64,000 nucleotides of DNA, taken from contig OZ014419.1 of assembly GCA_963965975.1 (NCBI GenBank), positions 4,181,677 through 4,245,676 of the forward strand. Direction: 5' to 3'. This document shows, one piece after another, positions 24,935-35,808 of this stretch; position 1 is the first letter of the stretch; each line of letters begins with the position of its first letter. A program made the translations under genes and the position numbers. The notes under the pieces are model-generated. The model made no database searches. It was given only the letters and a program-made list of their open reading frames with translations, and was not told where the DNA came from. This DNA comes from Xestospongia bergquistia. Its lineage: Eukaryota > Porifera > Demospongiae > Haplosclerida > Petrosiidae.

Positions 24935-25679
24935 AAACTGAATGAGTTTCTTTAACTTACTACTAGTGACTTTAGAGAGATGCCCAGTACAACTATTATC
25001 TGAGCTAAGAGTCCAACCAGTATCTGAACGAAGATTACCACTGTTATCTCAACAATGAGTATGATCTACTAACTGTATTAACACAGATTGAATGAGGTTC
25101 TTTTAACTTACTACTAGCGACTTTAGAGAGATGTCCAGTACCACTATTATCTGAGCTACGAGTACCATCATTATCTGAGCGAAGAGTACATCCTACTAAC
25201 TGTATTAACTCAAGTTGAATGAGTTTCTTTAACTTACTATTAGTGACTTTAGAGAGATGTCCAGTACCATGATTACCTGCTCTAAGAGTACCACCATTAT
25301 CTGAGCAAAGAGTACAAACTCCTAACTGTATTAACACAGATTGAGCGACTTTCTTCAACTTACAACTAGGGACTTTAAGCAGACAACCAATACCACCATT
25401 ATCTGAGCAAAGAGTACCACCATTACCTGACCTAAGAGTACTGCCATTATCTCACTCAAGAGTACAACCTACTAACTGTATTAACGCAGCGTGAACGAGT
25501 TTCTTTAACTTACTTCTAGTGACTTTAGAGATATGTCCATTATCAAAATTATCTGAGCTAAAACTATCATCATTATCTGAACGAAGTGAACCACTTTTAT
25601 CTGAGCTATGAGTACGACCTATAGTAACACAGGTTGAGTGAGTTTATTTAACTTACCATTGGTGACTTAGAGAGATTTC

Positions 25680-25886
25680 CTAGTGACTTTAGAGAGATGT
25701 CCAGTACAGCCATTACCTGAGCTATGACTCAGATAATGGCGGTATTCATAGCTCTGGTAATGGCTGTACTGGACATCTCTCTAAAGTCACTAGTAGTAAG
25801 TTAAAGAAATTTATTGAACCTGTGTTAAAACAGTTAGTAGATTGTACTCTTGCTCAGATAATTTTTGAATACCGCCATTATCTGAG
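25680..25886. repeat. Inverted unit inside the array, bounded by two hairpins
   Basis: Bases 25728-25886 hold an array unit in the opposite orientation to all neighbours. It is bounded by inverted repeats: 25680-25727 pairs with 25747-25792 over about 48 bp with one mismatch near the middle, and 25728-25747 pairs with 25867-25886 over 20 bp. Near-perfect arms indicate a recent local inversion or template switch. Confidence 0.8.
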
Positions 25887-28800
25887 TGAAGAGTATGACT
25901 TAATAACTGCAATAACTTAGGTTGAATGAGTTCCATTAACTTACTATTAGTGACCTTAGTGAGACGTTCAGTACCACCATTATGTGCAGTACGTGTACGG
26001 CTCTTATCTGAGCAAAGAGTACGACCTATGAACTGTATTAACACATGTTGAATGAGTTTTCTGAACTTACTACTAGTGACTTTAGAGACATGTCCAGCAC
26101 AACAATTATCTGAGCTAAGAGTCCAACCCTTATCTGAACTAAGAGTACCACCATTATCTGAGCTAAGAGTCCAACCATTATCTGAACTAAAAGTACCACC
26201 ATTATCTGATCAAGGAGTATAACCTACTAACTGTATTAAAAAAAGTTGAATGAGTTTCTTTAACTTACAACTAATGAATTTAGAGAGACGTTAAGTACCA
26301 TTATTATCTGTGCTAAGAGTACCACTGTTATCTCACTGAAGTGTGTGATCAACTAACTGTATTAACATAGGTTGAATGAATTTCTTAAATTTACTACTAT
26401 TGACTTTAGAGAGATGTCCAGTACCACCATTATCTGAACTAAAAGTACAACCTGCTAACTGTATTAACACAGGTTTAATGAGTTTATTTAACTTACCATT
26501 AATGGCTTCAGACAGATGTGCATTAAATCATTATCTGAGTTAAAAGTACCACCATTATCTGAGCGAAATGTACAACTTACTAACTGTATTAACACATGTT
26601 GAATGAGTTTCTTTAAATTACTACCAGTAACTTTAGAGAGATGTCCAGTACCACCATTATCTGGACTAACAGTATAACCATTATCTGAGTGAAGACTACG
26701 ACCTATTAACTATATTAACACAGGTTGAATGAGTTTCTTTAACCTACTACTAGCAAATTTAGAGAGATGTCCATTACCACCATTCTCTGAGCGAAGAGTA
26801 CTGTCGTTATCTGAGCAAAGTGCATGACCTACTACCTGTATTAACACAGGTTGAACGAGTTTCTATAACTTACTACTAGTGACTTTAGAGAGACATCCAG
26901 TACCACCATTATCTGAGATTAGAGTACCGTCATTATCTGAGCAAAGAGTACGATCTACTAACTGTGTCAACACAGGTTCAATGAGTTCTTTAACTTGTTA
27001 CTAGTGACTTTAGAAAGATGTCTAGTACCATGATTATCTGAGATATGAGTACCGCCATTGTCTGTGTAAAGAGTACGACCTACTAACAGCATTCACATAT
27101 TAGCGACCTAAGGGAGACATCCAGCACTACCATTATATGTGCTATGAGTACCGCGCATATCTCAGAGAAGAGTACGACCTACTGTCTGTATTAACACAGG
27201 TTCAATGAGTTCTTTAAACTTACTACTAGTGATTTTAGGGAGATATCCAGTACAACCATTGTCTGAGCTTAGAGTCCAACCATTATCTAAACGAAGAGTA
27301 TCACCATTATCTGAGCTAAGAGTACGACCTACTAACTGTATTAAAAGGGGTTGAATGAGTTTCCTTATCTTACTACTGGTGACTTTAGATATCCGTCCAG
27401 TACAACCATTATCTGAGCAAGGATTACCAGTATTACCTGAGCTAAAAGTACCAACATTATCTGAGCAAAGTGTACAACTGACTAACTGTATTAACACATG
27501 TTGAATAAGTTTATTTAACTTACAATTAGTAACTTTGAGAAAAGTCCACCACCAACATTATCTGAGCTAAAAGAACCACCATTATCTCAGCAAGGAGTAC
27601 GATCTACTAACTGTATTAACAGAGGTTAAATGAGTTTCTTTAATTTACTACCAGTGACTTTAGAGAGACGTGATGTAGCACCAGTATCTGAGCTAATAGT
27701 ATGACCATTATCTAAGTGAAGAGTACGACCTATTTACTGTATAAACACAGGTTGAATGAGTTTCTTTTACTTACTACTAGTCACTTTAGAGAGATGTCCA
27801 GTACCACGATTATCTGTGCTAAGATTACCACAATTATCTAATAAGGAATATGACCTACTAACTCCAATAACACACATTGAATGAGTTTCATTAACTTACT
27901 ACTAGTGACTTTAGAGAGATGCCACTACCACCATTCTTTAAGCTAAGAGTACCATCATTACCTCAGCGAAGTGTACGATCTTCTACCTGCATTAACACAG
28001 CTTGAAAGAGTTTTTATAACCTACTACAAATGACCTTAGAGAAATGTGCAGTCCCACCAGTACCATCATTATCTGAGCGAAGACTACGACCTACTAACTG
28101 TATTAACACAGGTTCAATGTGTTTCTTTCACTTATTACTAGTGAATTTATGGAGATCTCCAGTACCATGATTACCTGAGGTATGAGTACAGCCATTATCT
28201 AAGTGAATATTACGCCGTACTAGCATCATTAACATAAGTTGAATGAGTTTCTCTAACTTACTATTAATGACCTTGGGGAGACTTCCAGTACCATCATTAT
28301 ATGCACTGCGAGTACTGCCTTTATTTGAGCGAAGACTACGACCTACTAACTGTATTAACACAGGTTCAATGAGTTTCTTTAACTTACTACTAGTGACTTT
28401 AGAGAGATGTCCAGTACAACCAATATCTGAGCTAAGAGTCCAACCATTATCTGATGGAAGAGTACCACCATTATCTGAGCTAAGAGTACGAAGTACTAAC
28501 TGTATTAAAAGAGGTTGAATGAGTTTTGTTATCTTACTACTTGTGACCTTAGAAATCCATCCAGTACAATCATTATCTGAGCAAAGATTTCCAGCATTAC
28601 TTGAGCAAAGAGTACCACCAATATCTCATACAAGAGTACAACCGACTAACCGTATTAACACAAGCTGAATAAGTTTTTTTAACTTACAATTAGTGACTTT
28701 ACAGAGAAGTCCAGCAACACCATTATCTGAGTTAAGGGTACGACCATTACCATTATCTGAGTTAATGGTACGACCATTATCTGAGTGAAGTACAGGACCC

Positions 28801-29856
28801 ACTAACTGTATAAATACAGGTTGAATGAGTTTCTTTAACTTACTACTAGTGACTTTAGAGAGATGTCCAGTACCACGATTATCTGCACTAAGAGTACCAC
28901 AATTATCTGAAAGAAGAGTACGACCTATTAACTGTATTAACACAGGTTGAATGAGTTTCTTTAACTTACTTCTAGTGACTTTAGAGATATGTCCATTAAC
29001 AAAACTATCTGAGCTAAGAGTACCACCATTATCAGACAGAAGTGTACGATCTACTAACTGTATTAACACAGGTTGAATGAATTTTTAATAAGTTACTGCT
29101 AGTGACTTTACAAATGTGTCCAGTACCACAATTATCTGAGCTAAAAATACAACCTGCTATCAGTATTAACACAGGTTTAATGAGTTTATTTATCTTACAA
29201 TTAGTAACTTTAGAGAGATGTCCAGCACCACCATTATCTGAGTTACGAGTACCACCAATCTCTGAGAGAAATGTACAACTTACTAACTCTGTTAAGACAT
29301 GTTGAATGAGTTTCTTTAACTTACTACCAGTGACTTTAGAGAAATGTCCACTACGAACATTATCTGACCTAAGAGTACCATCATTATCTAAGTGAAGTGT
29401 ACGACCTGAGTTTCTATAACTTACTACTAGTGACTTTAGAGAGACTTCCTGAACCAAAATTATCTGAGCTAAGAATACCACCATTATCTGTGTGAAGAGT
29501 GCTGTATTAACACAGGTTGAATAAGTTTATTTAACTTACTACTAGTGACTTTAGTGAGACGTCCAGTACCACCATTTTCTGACAGTACTGCCATTATCTA
29601 AGTGAAGAGTATGACCTACTAACTGTATTAAGACAGTTTGTGTGAGATTAACTTAATGCTAGTGACTTTAGAGAGATGTCCAGTACCGCCATTATCGGAG
29701 CTAAAAGTACTGCAATTATTTGACTGAAGTGTACGAGTTACTAACTGTATAAAGACAGGTTGAATGAGTATCTTTCACTTACTACTAGTGACTTTAGAGA
29801 GATATCCAGTACCACCATTATCTAAGCTAAGAGTACCGTGATTATCAGAATGAAGT

Positions 29857-29992
29857 CAGGCCAGATATTTGAGACCTGGGCACGATCTTCCCACTTCGCT
29901 CGCCGTTACTGAGGGAATCCCAGTTGGTTTCTCTTCCTCCGCTTATTGATATGCTTAAGTTCAGTGTGTAGCTCTCGCTCGATCTGAGGCCG
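29857..29992 (-). rRNA. 28S rRNA 5' end fragment
   Basis: Minus strand reads CTTAAGCATATCAATAAGCGG and TTCCCTCAGTAACGGCGAGC, the universal start of eukaryotic large-subunit rRNA. Only about 135 nt are present; at 29856/29857 the sequence passes abruptly into the 126-bp repeat array, so thousands of bases of 28S are missing. The stretch between the two conserved blocks also differs from the usual GACTACCCGCTGAA. Not functional. Confidence 0.85.
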
Positions 29993-30207
29993 CATATAGT
30001 TCAGACACTGTGCCCAGTTCTCAGGGAAATATGCACCTGCAACCGCTGGCTATAACTTCCCCACAACTCTGCACGACCACTTCACGCCAACTCACACTGG
30101 AGGTGCCCCCCTTCATTACTTCCTCAGGAAGCCAGGGGCCCTCAACCGACAGCTGACTCTCCTCTTGCTGGCAGCTAATGTCGAGAGTCGGATGGCTACA
30201 GACAATT
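29993..30207 (-). other. ITS2 spacer
   Basis: GC-rich spacer between the 5.8S and 28S sequences, about 215 bp. Boundaries are set by the flanking rRNA motifs and are approximate. Confidence 0.7.
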
Positions 30208-30366
30208 TCAACGGCCCTCAGCCGAACGTGCCCGGAGAGCTGGCAAGGCGCAATGTGTGTTCGACAATTCGATGATTCACTGAATTCTGCAATTCGCAGC
30301 ACACTGTCGCGCTTTGCTACGGTCTTCATCGATGCACGAGCCAAGGGATCCACTGTTGGAAGTTGT
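30208..30366 (-). rRNA. 5.8S rRNA
   Basis: Minus strand contains the conserved core CTTGGCTCGTGCATCGATGA, then GACCGTAGCAAAGCGCGAC and GAATTGCAGAATTCAGTGAA, ending around the ACATTGCGCCTTGCCAGC block. Length about 158 nt, as usual. It looks almost intact, unlike the flanking 18S, but lies in a truncated rDNA piece. Confidence 0.85.
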
Positions 30367-30567
30367 ACTTCCATACCTTTATAAAAAAAGACTCAGGACA
30401 CACATCACAAAATGACAACAAAATCAGCTCAACATAAATGCCCGGGGGACCCTTCAGCTCATGGAACAGGTGCCCAAACCGATCGTGCACACTCGATCGG
30501 TTGTAAACAACTACTGACCGAACCAACAGAGAACGAAACGCCAAAGTGCCTCCCGAACGCAGACCGG
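30367..30567 (-). other. ITS1 spacer
   Basis: About 200 bp between the 3' end of 18S and the 5' end of 5.8S. Moderately GC-rich, no other feature. Confidence 0.7.
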
Positions 30568-30600
<33 letters not shown>

Positions 30601-30769
30601 ATTGTTAAGACTTTTACTTCCTCTAGATGATGTATTAAGAATGACTTCTCGGAAACTCTCGGGCAACCGTCGCCGGACGCCAAGGCTCCAATCCGAAGTT
30701 CTCACTAAACCGTCCAATTGGTAGTAGCAACGGGTGGTGTGTACAAAGGGCAGGGATGTAATCAGCGCC

Positions 30770-30804
<35 letters not shown>

Positions 30805-31236
30805 CGAGATCGACAATTGCAACCATCTATCCCCAGCACGACGGAGACTCGCAAGATTGCCCGCACCTCCCGGCGAAGGACACAGGTCTGTGATGCCCTT
30901 AGATGAAGAACATCTAAGGAAATCACAGACCTGTTATTGCCTCACTCCTCCCCTGGCTGAAACGCCGAAGAAGTTGCCTGGCTGAGAGCGGGGACGCCAG
31001 CCGCCGAAGAAGCACTCACGAGACGCAGCTGCCCCGACGCTGACACGACGCCCGCCGTTAGGAAACGGCACGACTAGTTAGCAGGTTAAGGTCTTGTTCG
31101 TTAACGGTCTTGTTCGTTAACGGAATCAACCAGACAAATCACACCACCCATAGAATCAAGAAAGAGCTCTCGATCTGTCAATCCTTCCCATGTCCGGACC
31201 TGGTGAGGTTCCCCGTGTTGAGTCAAATTAAGCCGC

Positions 31237-31277
<41 letters not shown>

Positions 31278-31757
31278 TTTTCAGCCTTGTGACCATACTC
31301 CCCCCGAAATCCAAAGGCTTTGATTTCTCCAAAGGTGCCGACGGAGTTGCACCCGATCCCTAGCCAGGATTGTTTATGGTTGGGACTACGACGGTATCTG
31401 ATCGTCTTCGAACCCCCAACTTTCGTTCTTGATTAATGGAAACATCCTAGGCAAATGCTTTCGCACTCGACCGTCTTCCGTAAATCCGAGAATTTCACCT
31501 CTGACAACTGAATACGAATGCCCCAACTGTCCCTATCGACCATGACTGCTGTCCCGAAAACCAACAAAATAGGACAAAAAAAGCAGCCCTATTCCATTAT
31601 TCCTTGCTAACGTATTCAAAGCAACCGGCCTGCTTGGAACACTCTAATTTGTTCAAAGTAAACGTCTCGAACTCCCCGACCGCTGCAATCAAGAGCAGAC
31701 AAAGCCTCCGAGAGCACAGGGAGCCGCTGGGCAGTGCTCGCCTCTCGGCGGATTGAT
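30568..31757 (-). rRNA. 18S rRNA 3' two-thirds, pseudogene
   Basis: The 3' end GAACCTGCGGAAGGATCATTA is at 30568. The fragment continues through conserved 18S blocks (TTTGTACACACC, GGGAGTATGGTCACAAGGCT) to GAATAATGGAATAGGGCTGC, then stops at about 31757, so roughly the first third of a ~1.8-kb 18S is absent. Invariant sites are altered: GTCGTAACAAGG near the 3' end reads GTCTTAACAATG. Several CpG sites are TpG/CpA (ATTACATCCC; ACACCACCCGTTG). About 25 nt of the core between GGGTGGTG and GATTTGTCTGG are missing near 31142. A 16-nt block is tandemly duplicated at 31090-31121. A 22-bp foldback replaces helix sequence at 30884-30932. It cannot form a working small subunit. Confidence 0.9.
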
Positions 31758-32836
31758 GTACTTGATGGTAACATAACAGTTGTATATTATATTTTTTATA
31801 ACCTGGTATTCGACCAGGCAATAAGATTGAGTTGGCTTCTGAAAAATTTTGAATAAATGTTATTACTCTTGTTACTTCTTCAGGAGTGAATGCGTGGTGT
31901 GGTTCTCTTCCAGTGTTACCGTGTTTTCTAACAATAATAATTACAATGGTATTTCTTTATTGAATAGTTTACCTTGTTCTAACTCCATCCTTTAGGAATG
32001 ACTGCTTTATCGCCTGTAACCTTTGTTTACCAATGCCATGTAAAAACAGGAAGGTCTTTTTACATATCTGTAGAGTTTTGTTAATATTATTATTATTATG
32101 TTTAGTGATACCTTCAGTCCATTATGCATGAAATGTGCGTATGAATGGTCCCTTTCCTTTGGAAGGTGTCTCAACCTTGAAGTGAAGTTTCCCGCCCGTG
32201 TGGTAGCTATAAGCTGACCCATTATTAAAAGGTCCATTTCTTGTTTGCTTAATTCAGCCATGTCATTTCTTATAGCCCTGTAGTGTGTCTCAGAAAACTG
32301 TTCAGAGCATTTAGCTTGACACCCACACCCCTCATTGAAGAAGGTTTTACATACAGTCTCCTCTTCAATATCTATAAGTCTCTCACTAACCCCTACTTCT
32401 GTTTCAGATCTAGGAACTACAACAGCTGGAATGATGGCTGGTTCTGCAATTAAATTTCATTTTTTGTGGTTTTTGAAATAATAGAACCTTCAGATTGATG
32501 GTCAAAAGGGTCTTCGAGCTCATGTGTGAAATCTTCATTTACTTCTACTTCCATTCCAATGTCAATTATGTCTTCCATTTCTAAACCATTATCTTCATTA
32601 TAATCTGTTATTAATAACCATAATAAGTAGATTCATAGCAATTTCCTGTCAACGTGTGTGAAATACTTATTGTGTGGTAATTCATCATCCCTTTCGAAAA
32701 AATAATCTTCAATAAGGCTACGAATGCCTTCATCAAGAGTTAGTGGGATTCTGCCACTGTTAAGCAGCCGAGCGATCGCTTCTTCATTAGAGCTGGCCAA
32801 TTTAAATTTGTTTACACGCAATGGTTGCCATCGCAA
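31758..32836 (-). CDS. Multi-exon conserved invertebrate gene, 3' part replaced by rDNA
   Basis: At least four minus-strand exons. Exon 1 (32836 to about 32650): GRIPLTLDEGIRSLIEDYFF. A second exon (about 32480-32600) is acidic (MEDIIDIGMEVEVNED). After a ~45-bp intron, 32112-32450 reads NEGCGCQAKCSEQFSE, ELSKQEMDLLIMGQLIATTR and ending in GLK. After the 44-bp intron 32068-32111: TFLFLHGIGKQRLQAIKQSF. After the 45-bp intron 31928-31972: KHGNTGREPHHAFTPEEV and NSILLPGRIPGYKKYNIQLL. The LHGIG..RL and LLPGR-I/V-PG-Y/F-K motifs recur in a large family of uncharacterised cnidarian and sponge proteins, probably of transposable-element origin (memory, not a search). A 2-nt insertion near 31775 shifts LL-PSSTS out of frame just before the sequence turns into 18S rDNA, so the C-terminal half is lost. 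Confidence 0.6.
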
Positions 32837-33059
32837 CGTCTACGTAACAGTCGCAATGCAGGCCCCGTACACTATACATGAGCGAAAACTTTTGTCTCGC
32901 TTTTCACCTTACATGAAGAAAAGTAGTTCAAATTTGATCTTAAATGAATGGTAAAAATTTGTTTAACAATATTATAGGAAAAAATTAATTTCCATAAAAT
33001 TTTTATTTCTGTATGTTTTTGTGTATACTGGAAATGTACGAAATTCTCATATTGGGTCA

Positions 33060-33825
33060 TTTACTAACTACAACATAAACAAAGCAAAATAATGATTACT
33101 TCTACCTCACACTGTCCAGCTCACCCATGTCATTCCCAAATATCTCTTTTAATTCTGTCTCCCTTTTGACCTCTCTTTAATTGAGACACTCAACAGGGCG
33201 GCTGGGCCCTGTAGCTCACCCTTTTCTCCTCCTCCACTCCTCTCACCAAAGAAGCACAAACACAAAAGAAGTATCTCCTGGTCAGCAATACCTAGATCCT
33301 CACTGTTAGGTCCTCCCCATTAATGTAGCAACATGAGGAGCATGATCAATAGTGCTGGCAGCTAATAGTAACTATGACATTCTTTTAATTAGCATTTTTA
33401 CTTTCTCTATTCCTATTATACCAAGTTTAACGGAGGATTTATTTTGGTTGGTCATAAGAGTGCTGCCTCTTCATGTGGAGGTCTACTTACATAAGTGGTT
33501 TATGCTCACATGAACTATGAATGTTATTATCGAGTATGAATAATTATTAATGAATTCATTAATTATTTATTTTATGTATGTACAAAAACGATTTGACTCT
33601 TTTTTCTCTTTAGACATTCTAGTAATATTACAATGAATGAGAGTCTACTATTGCTTTGTAATAATATCATTAATAGTAATAGGAGAAGTATGTCACAGAA
33701 CAAACCAGGTATATTTAATGAATGGATGGATGGAGGGTAACAATAGATGAGAAGTGAATGACAGAGTGATGGACATATCAATGAAGTCAATGGATGGATG
33801 AGTAGATAGACTAATGGAAAGACAG
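33060..33825 (+). repeat. Segmental duplication, copy 1 (no transposon)
   Basis: About 765 bp closely matching 42622-43370 plus 48263-48280. Shared landmarks: ACTAACTACAACAT.. at the left, GGGCCCTGTAGCTCACCC, TCATGTGGAGGTCTACTTAC, the 95-nt exon at 33614, and the ATGGATGGAGGGTAACAATA segment. The right end GAGTAGATAGACTAATGGAA is the uninterrupted version of the pogo insertion site. Confidence 0.9.
33614..33708 (+). CDS. Exon of an unidentified + strand gene (copy 1)
   Basis: Between a CTCTTTAG acceptor and a CCAG|GTATAT donor: SNITMNESLLLLCNNIINSN, then RRSMSQNKPG. The duplicated copy at 43182-43276 preserves frame and splice sites with one substitution (S-M-S to S-T-S). It joins in phase to the next exon at 34239. 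Family not recognised. Confidence 0.45.
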
Positions 33826-34238
33826 GTGAACATATGGATTCATATATGGATTTACTAATGAATATTTTATTAATGAGTGCTTTGCTAATGATTGTTTTGT
33901 TTTCTTAAATGATCTACTTGATACTCGTGTGTAGTCCCTTGTTGCTCCCTCAGTCTTGTTCTGATAAGTGGGTAGTGGGAATTATGGGAAATCAAAGTGA
34001 AATTATTCAAACTGGGGAGTGATTTGGTCCACAACAATTTGAATGTCCATCAAACTGATGAAAACATCATACCACAACATTGTAAACTAAGATATATCAA
34101 AAGTAATCGTTATATTTGTGGATTTTTTTAGGTATTTTCTAACCATTCATCAATCTATGCATTTATTATTTACTTCCTCTTTTTGTCATTCTGTGTTTGT
34201 TTTTCTCTGTTGTTCATTATACAATGTACATACAACAG

Positions 34239-34406
34239 GTAAAACACCTCTTCAAATTACTCAAAATGCTTTAGATGCCTTTGCCTTTAATAGTTGTATT
34301 GATGCTTATTTAATACATGATGCATTACATGGAGGTGAAGAGGCTATCTTTTATCTCAAGCATGACCCAAACTGGACAGACCAGTTATTAATACTTGTAT
34401 TACAGG
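34239..34406 (+). CDS. Exon of an unidentified + strand gene
   Basis: After ACAACAG the frame reads GKTPLQITQNALDAFAF, NSCIDAYLIHDALHGGEEA and DPNWTDQLLILVLQ, with a donor-like G|GTTTTT at the end. The GKTPLQ-I start is ankyrin-like but no repeat follows. A further exon-like piece lies at about 34950-35008 (WSQTLLHLQLESIESAMHEE before G|GTATGG). Stops between these pieces and the lack of a first exon make a partly decayed gene likely. Function unknown. Confidence 0.4.
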
Positions 34407-34409
34407 GTT

Positions 34410-35763
34410 TTTGAGTTAATATGCCAGGTTGAAGGAGGATTTGATGTACCTGGCAATGATTAACATTCATAACAATATGTATCACTCTATTAATCTGTAT
34501 AAAAAATTATTCATTCTATTAATCCATCCATTCATAGGTATGGTACTCATATCTGCTAGTCTTCTCCTTTACCCAGTCTTCTCCCTCCTCCAATTCTCTC
34601 TGATTTTCCAACCCTTGAAGAATCAATACTGGTCACCATATACAGCTATGAATGACTCTAGGTCCCCTACTATTTTTTATCACAACTGGTCATACTATCC
34701 GCTAACTACATAACTGATGCTCCCTCTCTATCACACTCTTTTCTCTTAAGTCTACTTTAAAAGAAATTAAATTAGTATCTTCAAGAAACAAACTTAAACA
34801 AACATCTATTCTTTCTTACCTGCTGATAAACTCTCACCTGGAACTACTGACAACACTTCTCATTCGTACTTATTAATAGGGTGTGGCCACACCCAATGGC
34901 TTGAGAGCCAAGACCCAGATGATCGTACTAAACATTTACCCCAGATGTGGTCACAGACACTTCTCCATCTACAACTAGAATCCATAGAGAGTGCAATGCA
35001 TGAAGAGGGTATGGTTCTGTTATTCATTTGTTCCTCAACATCAATTTTTAATAGAATTGATTGACCCTAGCAAGGTAAGAGAGTTAACAAAGAATATTTA
35101 ACCATAGTAGCTAGTTGTCACTGGGAAGTTACTCCACTTTGTATAATGGATATTAATGGGAGGGGCCTGGGATCATTATTGCTATACACAATAAACTATT
35201 TCACTTTGTATTCTTGTTTGAATTATAGATGTATAACATTTTCAGAAGCTAGAGTAAGACATTTAAGAACAGACTAAACGAGATAGTGGAATGGCAAAAG
35301 TCAAGCTGATTTTCTACAACATATGCTGACTCAGAAAAGTGGGTGTGTTCCATCATATAACTGGAAAAGATGTGATATCTTTGGCACAGGCTGCTGTAAA
35401 ATATTGTAGAATGCTTCCATTTTAATAAATGAAAGTGCTCCTGCATCAAATAATGTAATGATGAGGAAGATGGATTGAATGGATGGATGTGTGGATCAAT
35501 GGATGGATGAACTTTTATTGTATTTTTCTTGTATTTGTTGAAACCATCTCATCCTTTACTACAACAACCTTGAGTAACTACTGAAGTTGACAAGTTGAGT
35601 TGGAATCTTTCTACAAGAGCCTCTTTCCTGCATCTCCCAAATAACCTGATCCTATTATATGTCACGGAAAACAGTTTCAAGAAATCTTAATGAGTCAGAG
35701 AGTGAGAGAGTTATATATTGATCTTTTAAATGATTATCTTTTCATTTGGATCTCTCTCTCTCC

Positions 35764-35808
<45 letters not shown>

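Larger units (their letters stand above)
19373..29856 (-). repeat. 10.4-kb tandem array of ~126-bp exon-intron cassettes
   Basis: On the order of 80 units. On the minus strand a typical unit is an 84-nt block (GRTLRSDNGG, TLSSDNGG, TGHLSKVTS) followed by a ~42-nt block that opens with GTAAGT and closes with ACAGTTAG. So each unit looks like a phase-1 exon of 28 codons plus a minimal intron. A 24-nt subrepeat (codons T-L-S-S-D-N-G-G) is present one to four times per unit, always adding multiples of three. The intron block is also open when unspliced (KLKKLIQPVLIQLV), giving open stretches of up to 175 codons, for example 24407-24934 and 28626-29069. The first unit (exon end 19419, GTGAGC donor, intron 19373-19418) joins in phase to the Lys/Arg-rich and PHD exons. 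Many units carry stops or indels. Read otherwise, it is a satellite that happens to be open on one strand. Confidence 0.8.

Noticed and set aside
28243..29305. Plus-strand open frames within the array (LPLSELRV-type peptides)
   Set aside because: These are antisense shadows of the minus-strand SDNGG frame; they lack splice signals and recur only because the unit is divisible by three.
19373..29856. CRISPR-like array
   Set aside because: Units are tandem without unique spacers, and the context is a eukaryotic nuclear genome with introns.
30021..30826. Open frames of 63-117 codons across the rDNA
   Set aside because: They overlap 18S, ITS and 5.8S sequence and have no protein-family signature.
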